13,421 bases of DNA from an uncultured Spirochaetia bacterium (GTDB lineage: Bacteria > Spirochaetota > UBA6919). The notes under the pieces were generated by a model. The model made no database searches. It was given only the letters and a program-made list of their open reading frames with translations, and had not been told where the DNA came from. Location of the stretch: assembly GCA_913053665.1 (NCBI GenBank), contig CAJXGR010000051.1:1-13421 (forward strand). The letters run 5' to 3'. Shown here piece after piece: positions 1 through 6,593 of the stretch. A program made the position numbers and the translations under genes. Every line of letters begins with the position of its first letter. Position 1 is the first letter of the stretch.

Positions 1-2
1 AT

Positions 3-56
3 GAGAAAAGATTTGGTAAATTAAAAGACGCGATGAATGAGGATTTGGATCAATAG
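3..56 (+). CDS. 3' end of an unidentified gene, cut by the contig start
   Basis: An open frame runs from the window edge for 17 codons (EKRFGKLKDAMNEDLDQ) to a TAG at 54-56. The other two plus frames stop almost at once, so this is the likeliest tail of an upstream gene. It lies 64 nt before argG on the same strand and may share its transcript. An arginine-pathway gene would be a natural neighbour, but the fragment is too short to recognise and I assign no function. The residues are charged and helix-like, as in many C-terminal ends. Confidence 0.45.
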   Translation, partial: EKRFGKLKDAMNEDLDQ

Positions 57-120
57 TAAAGCAAATTCTGTGTCAGGAACAAAGAATTATAACTAGCGAA
101 ATCATTTTAAGGTAATATAT

Positions 121-1335
121 ATGAAACAAGTAAAAAAAATTGTATTGGCTTACTCAGGCGGGTTGGACACTTCCGTGATCCTGAAATGGCTCATTGAGAC
201 CTATCAGGCGGAAGTCATCGCCTATGCCGCCGATATTGGTCAAAATGAAGAGTTGGACGGCCTGCCAGACAAGGCCCGACGTACAGGTGCCAGTGAAGTC
301 TATGTTGAGGACTTGAAAAAGGAATTTGTAGAGGACTACATCTTCCGTGCCGTCAAGGCCAACGCCATCTATGAAGGTAAATACCTTCTTGGGACATCCT
401 TGGCGAGACCTCTTATCGCGAAACGCCAGATTGAGATAGCCCAAAAGGAAGGAGCCGATGCAGTATCCCACGGTGCCACAGGAAAAGGGAATGACCAGGT
501 ACGATTTGAACTGGCCTATAAAGCCCTCAACCCGGATATCACCATCATCGCCCCCTGGAGGGATTGGGACTTAGGGTCCCGTGAACAGCTAGTTCAGTTT
601 GCCAAAAGCCATGATATACCTGTCCCGGTGACCTCTGAAAAGCCCTATTCGTCCGACAGGAACATGATGCACATCAGCTTTGAAGGGGGAATACTGGAAG
701 ACCCATATATGGAGCCGAAGGAGAATATGTTTATTCTCTCAAAGTCTCCTGAGAAGGCTAAGGACGAAGCCACCTATCTGGAGATCTCATTTGAGAAGGG
801 AATTCCCGTTGCCATTGATGGAAAAAACCTCTCCTCAGTGGAACTCATGGAGCAATTGAATCGGATAGCTGGTGAGAACGGTGTTGGGAGGGTTGACATT
901 GTGGAGAACCGTCTGGTTGGGATGAAATCGAGGGGTGTTTATGAAACCCCCGGCGGGACAGTCCTGATCGATGCCCACCGTGCTTTAGAGACTCTCACAC
1001 TGGAACGGGACACCTTTCACTATAAGGAAGTGATTGCTTTAAAATACGCTGAACTCATCTACAACGGCCTCTGGTTCCATCCCTTAAAGGAAAGCCTTGA
1101 CGCATTCATTGATCACACACAAAAGGCCGTTACAGGGGATGTGAAAGTCAAGCTCTATAAGGGAAATTGTACAGTCGTCGGAAGGCGATCCCGATATTCC
1201 TTATATAACAACGAGTTGTCCACTTTCGAGGAGGATGATGTCTATGATCAGAATGACGCAACAGGATTCATCCGTTTGTACAGCCTCCCAACCATCGAAT
1301 CAGCCAAACAAAAAAACAAGATTGAGGGATTATAA
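121..1335 (+). CDS. argG: Argininosuccinate synthase
   Basis: Joins citrulline and aspartate with ATP to make argininosuccinate, the penultimate step of arginine biosynthesis (EC 6.3.4.5), in the cytoplasm. The N-terminus carries the ATP-pyrophosphatase P-loop AYSGGLDTS (residues 10-18). Other family signatures are GTSLARPLIAK (91-101) and HGATGKGNDQVRFE (117-130), followed by a typical C-terminal synthetase domain. At 404 residues it is full length for the family (about 400). The ATG at 121 follows an AAGG at 109-112 with 8 nt spacing, and no upstream in-frame start is needed to complete the motif. A TATAAC at 88-93 could be a -10 element but lacks a convincing -35. The stop codon touches the ATG of the next gene, so the two are probably co-transcribed. 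The identity is secure. Confidence 0.98.
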   Translation: MKQVKKIVLAYSGGLDTSVILKWLIETYQAEVIAYAADIGQNEELDGLPDKARRTGASEVYVEDLKKEFVEDYIFRAVKANAIYEGKYLLGTSLARPLIAKRQIEIAQKEGADAVSHGATGKGNDQVRFELAYKALNPDITIIAPWRDWDLGSREQLVQFAKSHDIPVPVTSEKPYSSDRNMMHISFEGGILEDPYMEPKENMFILSKSPEKAKDEATYLEISFEKGIPVAIDGKNLSSVELMEQLNRIAGENGVGRVDIVENRLVGMKSRGVYETPGGTVLIDAHRALETLTLERDTFHYKEVIALKYAELIYNGLWFHPLKESLDAFIDHTQKAVTGDVKVKLYKGNCTVVGRRSRYSLYNNELSTFEEDDVYDQNDATGFIRLYSLPTIESAKQKNKIEGL

Positions 1336-2073
1336 ATGAAAGCCAAGCTATTATTTCTTTTCATTTCAATAGTTATACTGAGTCTATCCGCTTTTGGGGC
1401 CTCTAAAAGCTCTAAAGGGCTTTACAATGAGATGAAAAACTCCTATCAGAAGAACTATCCGGAGGATTTTGTGGCCTCTGTTTCAGGAGCCAAAATCAAG
1501 ACCAGCCTGAAGGAAATCCCTAAGGGGGCGCGTTGTAAAGGAAGGCAGCCAAAAGTCACCTACCTCTTTTTGAAAGGTGAAGCAGAAAGTATTATTGTTG
1601 AGAACGTGGAAAATCCCTTTGTGACACGATTTCAAGCCCATTTAGAGGTCTATAAAAACGCCAAGTCCTTCTTGGACAGCGGGAAATCCTTTGCCCAGCT
1701 TCAGAAAACCTATTACTGGAAGTATTTATCTAGCAAGAGTGACTTGTATTATGTGATCAAGATGCGAAAGCACCGACTGCGGGAATCGGATTATATGCTT
1801 CTATACGTGGACAAGAAGAATCTTTCTCTTAAAAAGATTGTTCAGTACAGTGGTGGTAAGATTGTGGGGACAGTGAATGTGACCTATCGAAAAGTGAAAA
1901 AGTATCTTTTGCCGTCTCTACTGAAGTTTAACGTGAAATTAGGGGGCAGAAGGCGAAGGGAACACTTTATTTTAAGGATCACCAACTATAGAGTCAATGT
2001 AGACCTGAGTTCTGACGATATAATAGATTTGCAGGATGACTGCCCATCATTAAAGAAAATATTGGATCAATAA
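1336..2073 (+). CDS. Secreted protein, possibly LolA/outer-membrane-lipoprotein-sorting fold
   Basis: A 245-residue protein with an evident signal peptide: MKAKLLFLFISIVILSLSAF, followed by small residues (GAS) around position 20-23, suggesting signal peptidase I cleavage and export. The mature part is rich in Lys and Arg and alternates hydrophobic residues as in a beta-rich fold. Near 175-230 a pattern of Thr-Tyr-Lys-Val, then a Leu-Pro-Ser step, a basic strand and 'NYRVNVDLSSDDI' recalls the C-terminal strands of LolA-like lipoprotein-sorting proteins. That resemblance is by eye and tentative. The ATG directly abuts the argG stop, with GAGGG at 1325-1329 as ribosome binding site inside argG, so translation is likely coupled. 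No metabolic link to arginine synthesis is apparent. Confidence 0.75.
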   Translation: MKAKLLFLFISIVILSLSAFGASKSSKGLYNEMKNSYQKNYPEDFVASVSGAKIKTSLKEIPKGARCKGRQPKVTYLFLKGEAESIIVENVENPFVTRFQAHLEVYKNAKSFLDSGKSFAQLQKTYYWKYLSSKSDLYYVIKMRKHRLRESDYMLLYVDKKNLSLKKIVQYSGGKIVGTVNVTYRKVKKYLLPSLLKFNVKLGGRRRREHFILRITNYRVNVDLSSDDIIDLQDDCPSLKKILDQ

Positions 2074-2187
2074 CTGTTTATTGCATTTTTATGACGACCA
2101 TTAACATGCGGATGACAAGAGCAAAAAGGGTGATTCCTTCAACGAGAAAAGCGTTGTATTATAAATGGATGATAATCGCTAAGTGCC

Positions 2188-2192
2188 AGGAG
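2188..2192 (+). promoter_or_regulatory. Ribosome binding site deciding the GTG start of the antitoxin gene
   Basis: AGGAG lies 7 nt upstream of the GTG at 2200. It supports this uncommon start codon, since no suitably placed ATG gives the family's N-terminus. The 126 nt between the previous gene (end 2073) and this start hold no other recognisable signal. Confidence 0.6.
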
Positions 2193-2199
2193 ATTTGTT

Positions 2200-2421
2200 G
2201 TGATAAAATTACAAGATAAAGACTTTAAAGATCATTGGGCCAGGATTCTTGAACAAATAGAATCGGGTGAATCTTGTGTTATTTTCAGGGGAGATAAACC
2301 CATTGCTAAGATTTTGGCCATTAGGAACAAAAAGACTGGCTGGAAAAGACCGATTGAAAAAGTTAAACTTTCAGGGACTCTATTAACAAGTCAAGTCATT
2401 GTGGATGAAAGAAATCGATGA
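2200..2421 (+). CDS. Phd/YefM-family antitoxin (VapB-like), partner toxin lost
   Basis: A 73-residue protein with the layout of Phd/YefM antitoxins: an N-terminal half that would dimerise and bind operator DNA, with the typical 'ILEQIESGESCVIFRGDKPIAKI' type helix-strand stretch at 17-39, and a C-terminal tail (GTLLTSQVIVDERNR, 59-73) of the kind that wraps around a PIN-domain toxin. In the family the antitoxin neutralises the toxin and represses its own operon. Translation starts at GTG with a good AGGAG. Its stop overlaps the ATG of the next frame as ATGA (2418-2421), the usual antitoxin-toxin coupling, but that toxin frame ends after 17 codons. The antitoxin itself looks intact. Assignment to Phd rather than another small antitoxin family is by pattern, not search. 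Confidence 0.8.
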   Translation: MIKLQDKDFKDHWARILEQIESGESCVIFRGDKPIAKILAIRNKKTGWKRPIEKVKLSGTLLTSQVIVDERNR

Positions 2422-2471
2422 CCTATTATTTTGATACCTCTAAGCTGTTCAAAAACATAAAAAGCGTTTGA
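2418..2471 (+). pseudogene. Truncated PIN-domain (VapC-like) toxin, first 17 codons only
   Basis: The frame overlapping the antitoxin stop by ATGA reads MTYYFDTSKLFKNIKSV and then TGA. This matches the first strand of PIN ribonucleases, whose opening is typically Tyr/Phe-hydrophobic-Asp-Thr-Ser-x-Leu-x-Lys. Asp6 is the first of the family's acidic metal-binding residues. The rest of the roughly 130-residue domain is absent: the three forward frames between 2472 and the tRNA at 2519 show no PIN motifs. The remnant ends 47 nt before tRNA-Gly, so a deletion reaching the edge of the tRNA region is the simplest explanation. It cannot encode an active nuclease. The call rests on a short match plus the operon arrangement. 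Confidence 0.65.
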
Positions 2472-2500
2472 CTTTTGCAAGGTTTTCATTATTTTATACT
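2468..2500 (+). promoter_or_regulatory. Possible promoter of tRNA-Gly
   Basis: TATACT at 2495-2500 sits 18 nt before the tRNA 5' end, a fitting place for a -10 element. TTGACT at 2468-2473 resembles a -35, but the 21-nt spacer is too long for a standard sigma-70 promoter. TTGCAA at 2475-2480 is the alternative and is too close (14 nt). The -10 is the more credible half. Confidence 0.35.
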
Positions 2501-2518
2501 CTCTAGATCGAAATCCAG

Positions 2519-2589
<71 letters not shown>

Positions 2590-2608
2590 CATTCACCCTG
2601 CCCATGGA

Positions 2609-3445
2609 TCATTTGAACCTCTTTAGATCTCCTCTTTTAAAGATCCACTCAGGGGTAACGACAAAACTCCCCTCAAATGTGTGCTGGTACCAGGGACTCG
2701 TCTCTTTATCTTTTGGATTCACTAATATTTGTATGTCCTGAGCCGGCATATAGCTTTGAGCCAGTAGAAAAAGCTTCCGACCACTGACTTTGGCTTGGGC
2801 GACGTCCAAAACGATAATAGCGTGACCATAAGGCTTACCCTTCTGGATAAAGACATCTCCTGCTTTCATATCCTTCCACACTACCTTTTTCAGTTCCCTA
2901 TGGAGAGATCGCGTGTTGGCATTCATGAAAACATAGTCCATGTATTTCCTGAAACTTCTGTAGGAATAGCTTTTATCAGCGTAATTTTTGTAATATCTGG
3001 GCCTACCGTCCTTTAAGAAGTTAAAATGAATCCTTTTATAACGCTTTTGACCGTATAAATACTCGCCACGAAGTCGCATGACAGCGTCTGCACATTGCTG
3101 CAGGTCTTTCTTACCAATATCCATATCCACGACAGCCAGATAAACGGCTCCTTTTTCTTTGATGTATCCATCGAAATAGCGTACTTTGAAGTCATGACTT
3201 TTTAAGGGTAAATGCCTTAAGTAGTAGGCAAAACTGGATTTCAGGACTTTAGGTCTCATATACCCTTCAGGAGATTGGATCCTCTTGTAGACAGTCATCC
3301 CTTTGGGGTGGATCAGACTTTTCGCTTTGATCTTTTTCTCAGGCATTAAAGAAAGAGGTCTTTTGTCTTTGTTCCTACCCGGAGAATCCTTTGAGCAGGC
3401 TATTGTAAGTACTATAAGGGCCAAGATCATTATTCTACACATCAT
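2609..3445 (-). CDS. DUF4846-family lipoprotein
   Basis: A 278-residue protein whose N-terminus (MMCRIMILALIVLTIAC) ends in a lipobox-like LTIAC, so Cys17 is the probable lipidated residue and the protein is anchored in the periplasm or at the surface. The mature part shows DUF4846 hallmarks as I recall them: a SxxxYLRxLPL segment (71-81), DLQQCADAVMRLRGEYLY (114-131), GDVFIQKGKPYGHAIIVLDV (196-215), LLAQSYMPAQDIQIL (227-241), a PWY (251-253) and TPEW (264-267). The family function is unknown; the conserved Gly-His-Ala and Cys hint at an enzyme-like fold but no reaction can be named. It is the last gene of the minus-strand set, separated from aroK by 123 nt carrying a perfect palindrome. A GGAAG about 6 nt upstream serves as ribosome binding site. 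A second in-frame ATG follows the first directly. Confidence 0.85.
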   Translation of the reverse strand: MMCRIMILALIVLTIACSKDSPGRNKDKRPLSLMPEKKIKAKSLIHPKGMTVYKRIQSPEGYMRPKVLKSSFAYYLRHLPLKSHDFKVRYFDGYIKEKGAVYLAVVDMDIGKKDLQQCADAVMRLRGEYLYGQKRYKRIHFNFLKDGRPRYYKNYADKSYSYRSFRKYMDYVFMNANTRSLHRELKKVVWKDMKAGDVFIQKGKPYGHAIIVLDVAQAKVSGRKLFLLAQSYMPAQDIQILVNPKDKETSPWYQHTFEGSFVVTPEWIFKRGDLKRFK

Positions 3446-3482
3446 TTAAAACTTCCAATCCAGGTAGAGTGCTTGTCAAACA

Positions 3483-3520
3483 GGAGAGTACTGGTTCAAC
3501 ATGTTGAACCAGTACTCTCC
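3483..3520. repeat. Perfect 38-bp palindrome between aroK and the DUF4846 gene
   Basis: The arm GGAGAGTACTGGTTCAAC (3483-3500) is followed by AT and then its exact reverse complement (3503-3520), so all 38 bp are self-complementary. Transcribed leftward, it lies 48 nt after the aroK stop and 37 nt before the DUF4846 start. A long RNA hairpin there could end or stabilise the operon transcript, but the minus strand continues TGTTTGAC rather than with a run of T, so a classical intrinsic terminator is not clear. A dimeric-regulator operator or a dispersed palindromic repeat are alternatives. Confidence 0.9.
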
Positions 3521-3568
3521 GTGGCCTGCCCAGACACTGGATTAAATATAATACTTTTCTTCTCACTG

Positions 3569-4096
3569 TCAATGGATATACTCAAGGATCCTGGTGACCG
3601 CATCGTCTGGTGAGTGGGACTCGGTGTCTATTGTCAAGTCTTGAAGGCTCTGGTACAGGGGATTGCGGACTTTAAGCACTTCCCGGATTTCCCTTTTCAG
3701 GTCATGGGATGTGAGAGCCGGTCTGTTGGGATCTTCATGAATCCGTTGGTAGATCGTATCTTCCGAGGCTGTTAGCAAAACGATGGTGCCGTATTCCTTT
3801 ATCAGTTCTCGATTCACACTTGATAAAACAGCCCCTCCCCCTGTGGCAAGGATAATGGGGTCGCTCATCAGACAAAGTCTTTGGATCACCTGCTGTTCAA
3901 TTTGGCGGAAGTAGTTTTCACCCTTCTCTTTGAAGATTTCCGGGATAGTTAGACCTGTGTCATTCACGATTTCTGTGTCGCTGTCATGAAAGGATCGCTG
4001 GAGCCTTGATCCCAACAACTCCCCAATGGTGGTCTTACCCACCCCCCGATAGCCGATGAGTATGATATGGTCTTCAGCGCGGTTTATAGATAACAT
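3569..4096 (-). CDS. aroK: Shikimate kinase
   Basis: Phosphorylates shikimate to shikimate 3-phosphate with ATP in the chorismate pathway (EC 2.7.1.71), in the cytoplasm. Visible motifs are the Walker A GYRGVGKT (15-22), the DSD at 38-40 that binds Mg and shikimate, FRQIE (63-67) with the substrate-binding Arg64, the GGG of Walker B at 86-88, the lid arginine in NRPAL (124-128), and RNPLY (144-148). The 175 residues are normal for the family. The ATG at 4096 is the only Met before the P-loop, and it overlaps the end of the upstream TPR gene by 23 nt, so translation is probably coupled; GGTGA about 12 nt upstream is a weak ribosome binding site. No other aromatic-pathway gene is nearby, so its place in an envelope-protein operon is unusual. 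The sequence does not distinguish aroK from aroL usage. Confidence 0.95.
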   Translation of the reverse strand: MLSINRAEDHIILIGYRGVGKTTIGELLGSRLQRSFHDSDTEIVNDTGLTIPEIFKEKGENYFRQIEQQVIQRLCLMSDPIILATGGGAVLSSVNRELIKEYGTIVLLTASEDTIYQRIHEDPNRPALTSHDLKREIREVLKVRNPLYQSLQDLTIDTESHSPDDAVTRILEYIH

Positions 4097-6044
4097 GACT
4101 GTTTATATTCACCTGGTTAAAGAAATCGGACGTAACGATCCGGCCTTTTGCCACGTTTTCGTCAATATCGGTGATTCGGATCTCCTGAAGGCCATGTCGA
4201 GGATCCTCCGAGTAGGATAACAGGGTCTGCCTTAGAAGTTGCTTATTGTTCATGATCCTGGGTAGATTGGAAAGGGCAAGGAGTTTATTTAGGGCTTTTG
4301 TTGACTGGATCACGAAAAACCGATCGCCTTTTTTATATCCCTGTCGCCTGCCAATATTTAAGTAGACTTCTTTATAGTTCTTTCTTATAATCTGACCAAT
4401 AACAGGAAAGAGCTTTTCCACACGGCTGGCTAAATGTAAGGCACTGGATAAAAACCGACTGGAACCCCGTTGATTGATCTTCAAAGTCCTGAAGGCTTCT
4501 CCATCCTTAAGGTTAAAGATTCTCAAAGTGATATGCACCCCCCCCTTTGTCTCACGGACGGTTCCTTTGATCATATAATCGGCCTTTTGATCTCTGGCAA
4601 TGGCTTCGTCGTTCTTGAAGTTCTTCTTTCCCTGGATCAATACAACATTCAGCCGATGCCTCATCTTCAATGTGGTGTACAGTATTTCACGATAGAACCG
4701 ATTCACTCCAAAATGATGATGGAAATCATGGTTTGAGTCAAAGAAAACCAGTGCCAGCTTGGGTTGTACCCTGGGCTGATCATACTGGTTGATACCAATC
4801 CTTCTGGCCAATCGTCTCTTTAAGGCCCGTTGGGTAAATCGGATTTCATCATTAATATTGCGATTCGCAGGAGCTAGAGGGCGAAGGACTTTAAGCTCAT
4901 CCAGGTACATTTGGTCTAAACCCTGGCTTTTATAGACTTTGGCGAGTTCCATTCTAATCCTCCAATTATTGGGATCCAGACGAATCCCCCTTCGGAAGGC
5001 AAAAATAGAGTAGTTCGTCAGGTTTTGACGGAGATAATTCCGTCCCTTTCTGAACCAATAGGCGGCTAAATAGGCTCCACGCCGTCGGACCTTCATATTC
5101 GTCCAATAGTACTTATGATAAATGCTTTCAGCCAGAAACCGTAAGCCTTCATTGCCCGCATCATCCCTCAACCCTTCGATAAGAACGGCCAGACCTCTAT
5201 CCGGCTCACCCACACGCTCTAAAGCCAGACCTAAGTGATAATGATAACGCAAATCCCCGGGATTCATGGCCAAAAGCTTTTCCAGAAGGTCTTTTGCTTG
5301 TTCCCACTCGTCCATCTCGTAGAATACCTGAAATAATATATCCATCGCCTCAACGTAGGTGGGAGAGACTCTGAGGGCTGTTTTAAGGTATTTTTCGCTG
5401 GATACATAATCCTTCTGACGATAGTGATATTCACCCAAATAGAGATTGGTTTTGGGGTTTTTATTATCGATCTCCTCTGCTATTTCCAGATGATATAAGG
5501 CTTTAGCATACTTGTTAAGCATGAGGTAACTGCGTCCTATCTTAAGATCCGCTGTGATCCGCTTTGGAGAGATTTTAAGGGACTTCTGATAGTAGCGGAT
5601 CGCTTGCTTGTAGGCCTTTTTACGGAAATATATATCTCCATAGACTATGTAGATCTCATATTCTCGGGGGCGTAATTCAATAGCCTTCAGCAAATAAGAC
5701 TCGGCACTATCCCATTGACTCATCTCCATTTTGGTTTTAGCGAGCCAGAGGACGATGCTGTATTCATTTCTGAATCGGGCTTGAGCCATATTAAAATGCT
5801 TCAAGGCTTTGCTATAGTTCTTAAGCTGATAGTAAGCTCTTCCCATTCCTATCTGAGCCTCTTTATAGTATGGGTTGATTTTAAGGGCTTCACGATAATG
5901 ATAGAGAGCACTTGTATATTTCTTTGACTGAAAGGCGTTTTCGCCTTTGTTATAGTGAACCTCGGCGTTGTCAGCCTTGACATCCGCTACTGATATAAAG
6001 GTCGATACAAATACTATCAGGCCCAAAGTAAGCCATGTTCTCAT
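4074..6044 (-). CDS. Exported TPR protein with CsgG/FlgT-like C-terminal region
   Basis: A 656-residue protein beginning with a signal peptide (MRTWLTLGLIVFVSTFISVADVKA). About eight tandem TPR units follow from 27 to 297, each near 34 residues with the usual Gly/Ala-Tyr-Ala-Pro pattern (YNKGENAFQSKKYTSALYHY, YGDIYFRKKAYKQAIRYYQK). A further TPR-like pair lies at 325-385. TPR arrays bind partner proteins. The C-terminus changes character: 428-555 (KLALVFFD ... ADYMIKGTVRE ... ITLRIFNLKDGE) looks like the alpha/beta fold of CsgG/TolB-type periplasmic domains. The part from 558 (YLNIGRRQGYKKGDRFFV ... ITDIDENVAKGRIV) resembles the FlgT C-terminal beta domain. Both fold assignments are by eye. 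It overlaps the upstream histidine-rich gene by 4 nt (ATGA) and aroK by 23 nt, so it is tightly coupled in the operon. A role as an envelope scaffold or assembly factor is inference. Confidence 0.8.
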   Translation of the reverse strand: MRTWLTLGLIVFVSTFISVADVKADNAEVHYNKGENAFQSKKYTSALYHYREALKINPYYKEAQIGMGRAYYQLKNYSKALKHFNMAQARFRNEYSIVLWLAKTKMEMSQWDSAESYLLKAIELRPREYEIYIVYGDIYFRKKAYKQAIRYYQKSLKISPKRITADLKIGRSYLMLNKYAKALYHLEIAEEIDNKNPKTNLYLGEYHYRQKDYVSSEKYLKTALRVSPTYVEAMDILFQVFYEMDEWEQAKDLLEKLLAMNPGDLRYHYHLGLALERVGEPDRGLAVLIEGLRDDAGNEGLRFLAESIYHKYYWTNMKVRRRGAYLAAYWFRKGRNYLRQNLTNYSIFAFRRGIRLDPNNWRIRMELAKVYKSQGLDQMYLDELKVLRPLAPANRNINDEIRFTQRALKRRLARRIGINQYDQPRVQPKLALVFFDSNHDFHHHFGVNRFYREILYTTLKMRHRLNVVLIQGKKNFKNDEAIARDQKADYMIKGTVRETKGGVHITLRIFNLKDGEAFRTLKINQRGSSRFLSSALHLASRVEKLFPVIGQIIRKNYKEVYLNIGRRQGYKKGDRFFVIQSTKALNKLLALSNLPRIMNNKQLLRQTLLSYSEDPRHGLQEIRITDIDENVAKGRIVTSDFFNQVNINSHVIYKPR

Positions 6045-6583
6045 AAATCCCCTCCTAATGAAGAATCCTGATTAATTACTGTTTTCATTTCCTCTAACTT
6101 GTCTAATATCTTTTCTCCAGCAGGAGAGTCAAGACTATACTTCTCTGCTTCTTTGATCAATTCTAATAGTTCATCATAGTGATGGATAAACTCTTTTGTC
6201 TCACCGGGGAAGTGGACGGTGTCAGCCCGGCCCACATGGTAGTGGTTGTGACTATGATAATGATTATTATGTCCATGCCAGTCTCCCTGTACCATGACAT
6301 CAAGAGAACGATCTAATTCATCAGACTTCAAGAACTTAAAACTCTCATAATGTTTGATGCCCTGTTCAGTGATCATGGACTTATTTCTGTATGTCTTTGC
6401 CAATCCCAGTTGGATCAGCTCTGAGAGTGCTTTTGCCACTTTTCCCTTTCCTTTTTCAGGCCCAAGAAGGTTAAACTTCTCTTCTAATGTCCCTTTATCC
6501 AGTCCAGAACCGGGATTCTCATGATGATACTGATATAAAATCCTCAATACCTTCAGGGAGATGTCTTCTAAATCCTGTGTCAT
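6041..6583 (-). CDS. Hypothetical protein: winged-helix-like N-terminus, histidine-rich centre, helical C-terminus
   Basis: I do not recognise this 180-residue protein. Residues 5-80 have the helix-helix-helix-strand rhythm of a winged helix, including a KVAKALSELIQLGLAKTYRN stretch (48-67) and 'ITEQGIKHYE' (71-80), as in small DNA-binding or degenerate winged-helix domains. Residues 103-116 hold seven histidines (HGHNNHYHSHNHYH), a density suited to binding Ni, Zn, Co or Cu. Residues 130-170 are Leu/Glu/Lys-rich and could form a coiled coil. There is no signal peptide or membrane segment, so it is probably cytoplasmic. It starts 10 nt after the DedA-type gene stop, with AGGAAGAAGG upstream, and overlaps the TPR gene by 4 nt. 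It could regulate the operon in response to a metal, or the His run could be a neutral low-complexity linker. Confidence 0.8.
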   Translation of the reverse strand: MTQDLEDISLKVLRILYQYHHENPGSGLDKGTLEEKFNLLGPEKGKGKVAKALSELIQLGLAKTYRNKSMITEQGIKHYESFKFLKSDELDRSLDVMVQGDWHGHNNHYHSHNHYHVGRADTVHFPGETKEFIHHYDELLELIKEAEKYSLDSPAGEKILDKLEEMKTVINQDSSLGGDL

Positions 6584-6593
6584 CCTTCTTCCT

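Noticed and set aside
154..471. A 105-codon minus-strand frame inside argG
   Set aside because: argG is certain on the other strand; this frame is its complement shadow.
45..2072. The 11-mer TTGGATCAATA at 45-55 and again at 2062-2072, both at gene ends
   Set aside because: Both code for Leu-Asp-Gln before the stop. Eleven bases without extended similarity are too few to call a repeat or duplication.
2091..2219. A 42-codon plus-strand frame in the gap before the antitoxin gene
   Set aside because: It overlaps the antitoxin start, lacks a ribosome binding site, and the product is unremarkable. The following GTG with AGGAG explains the region better.
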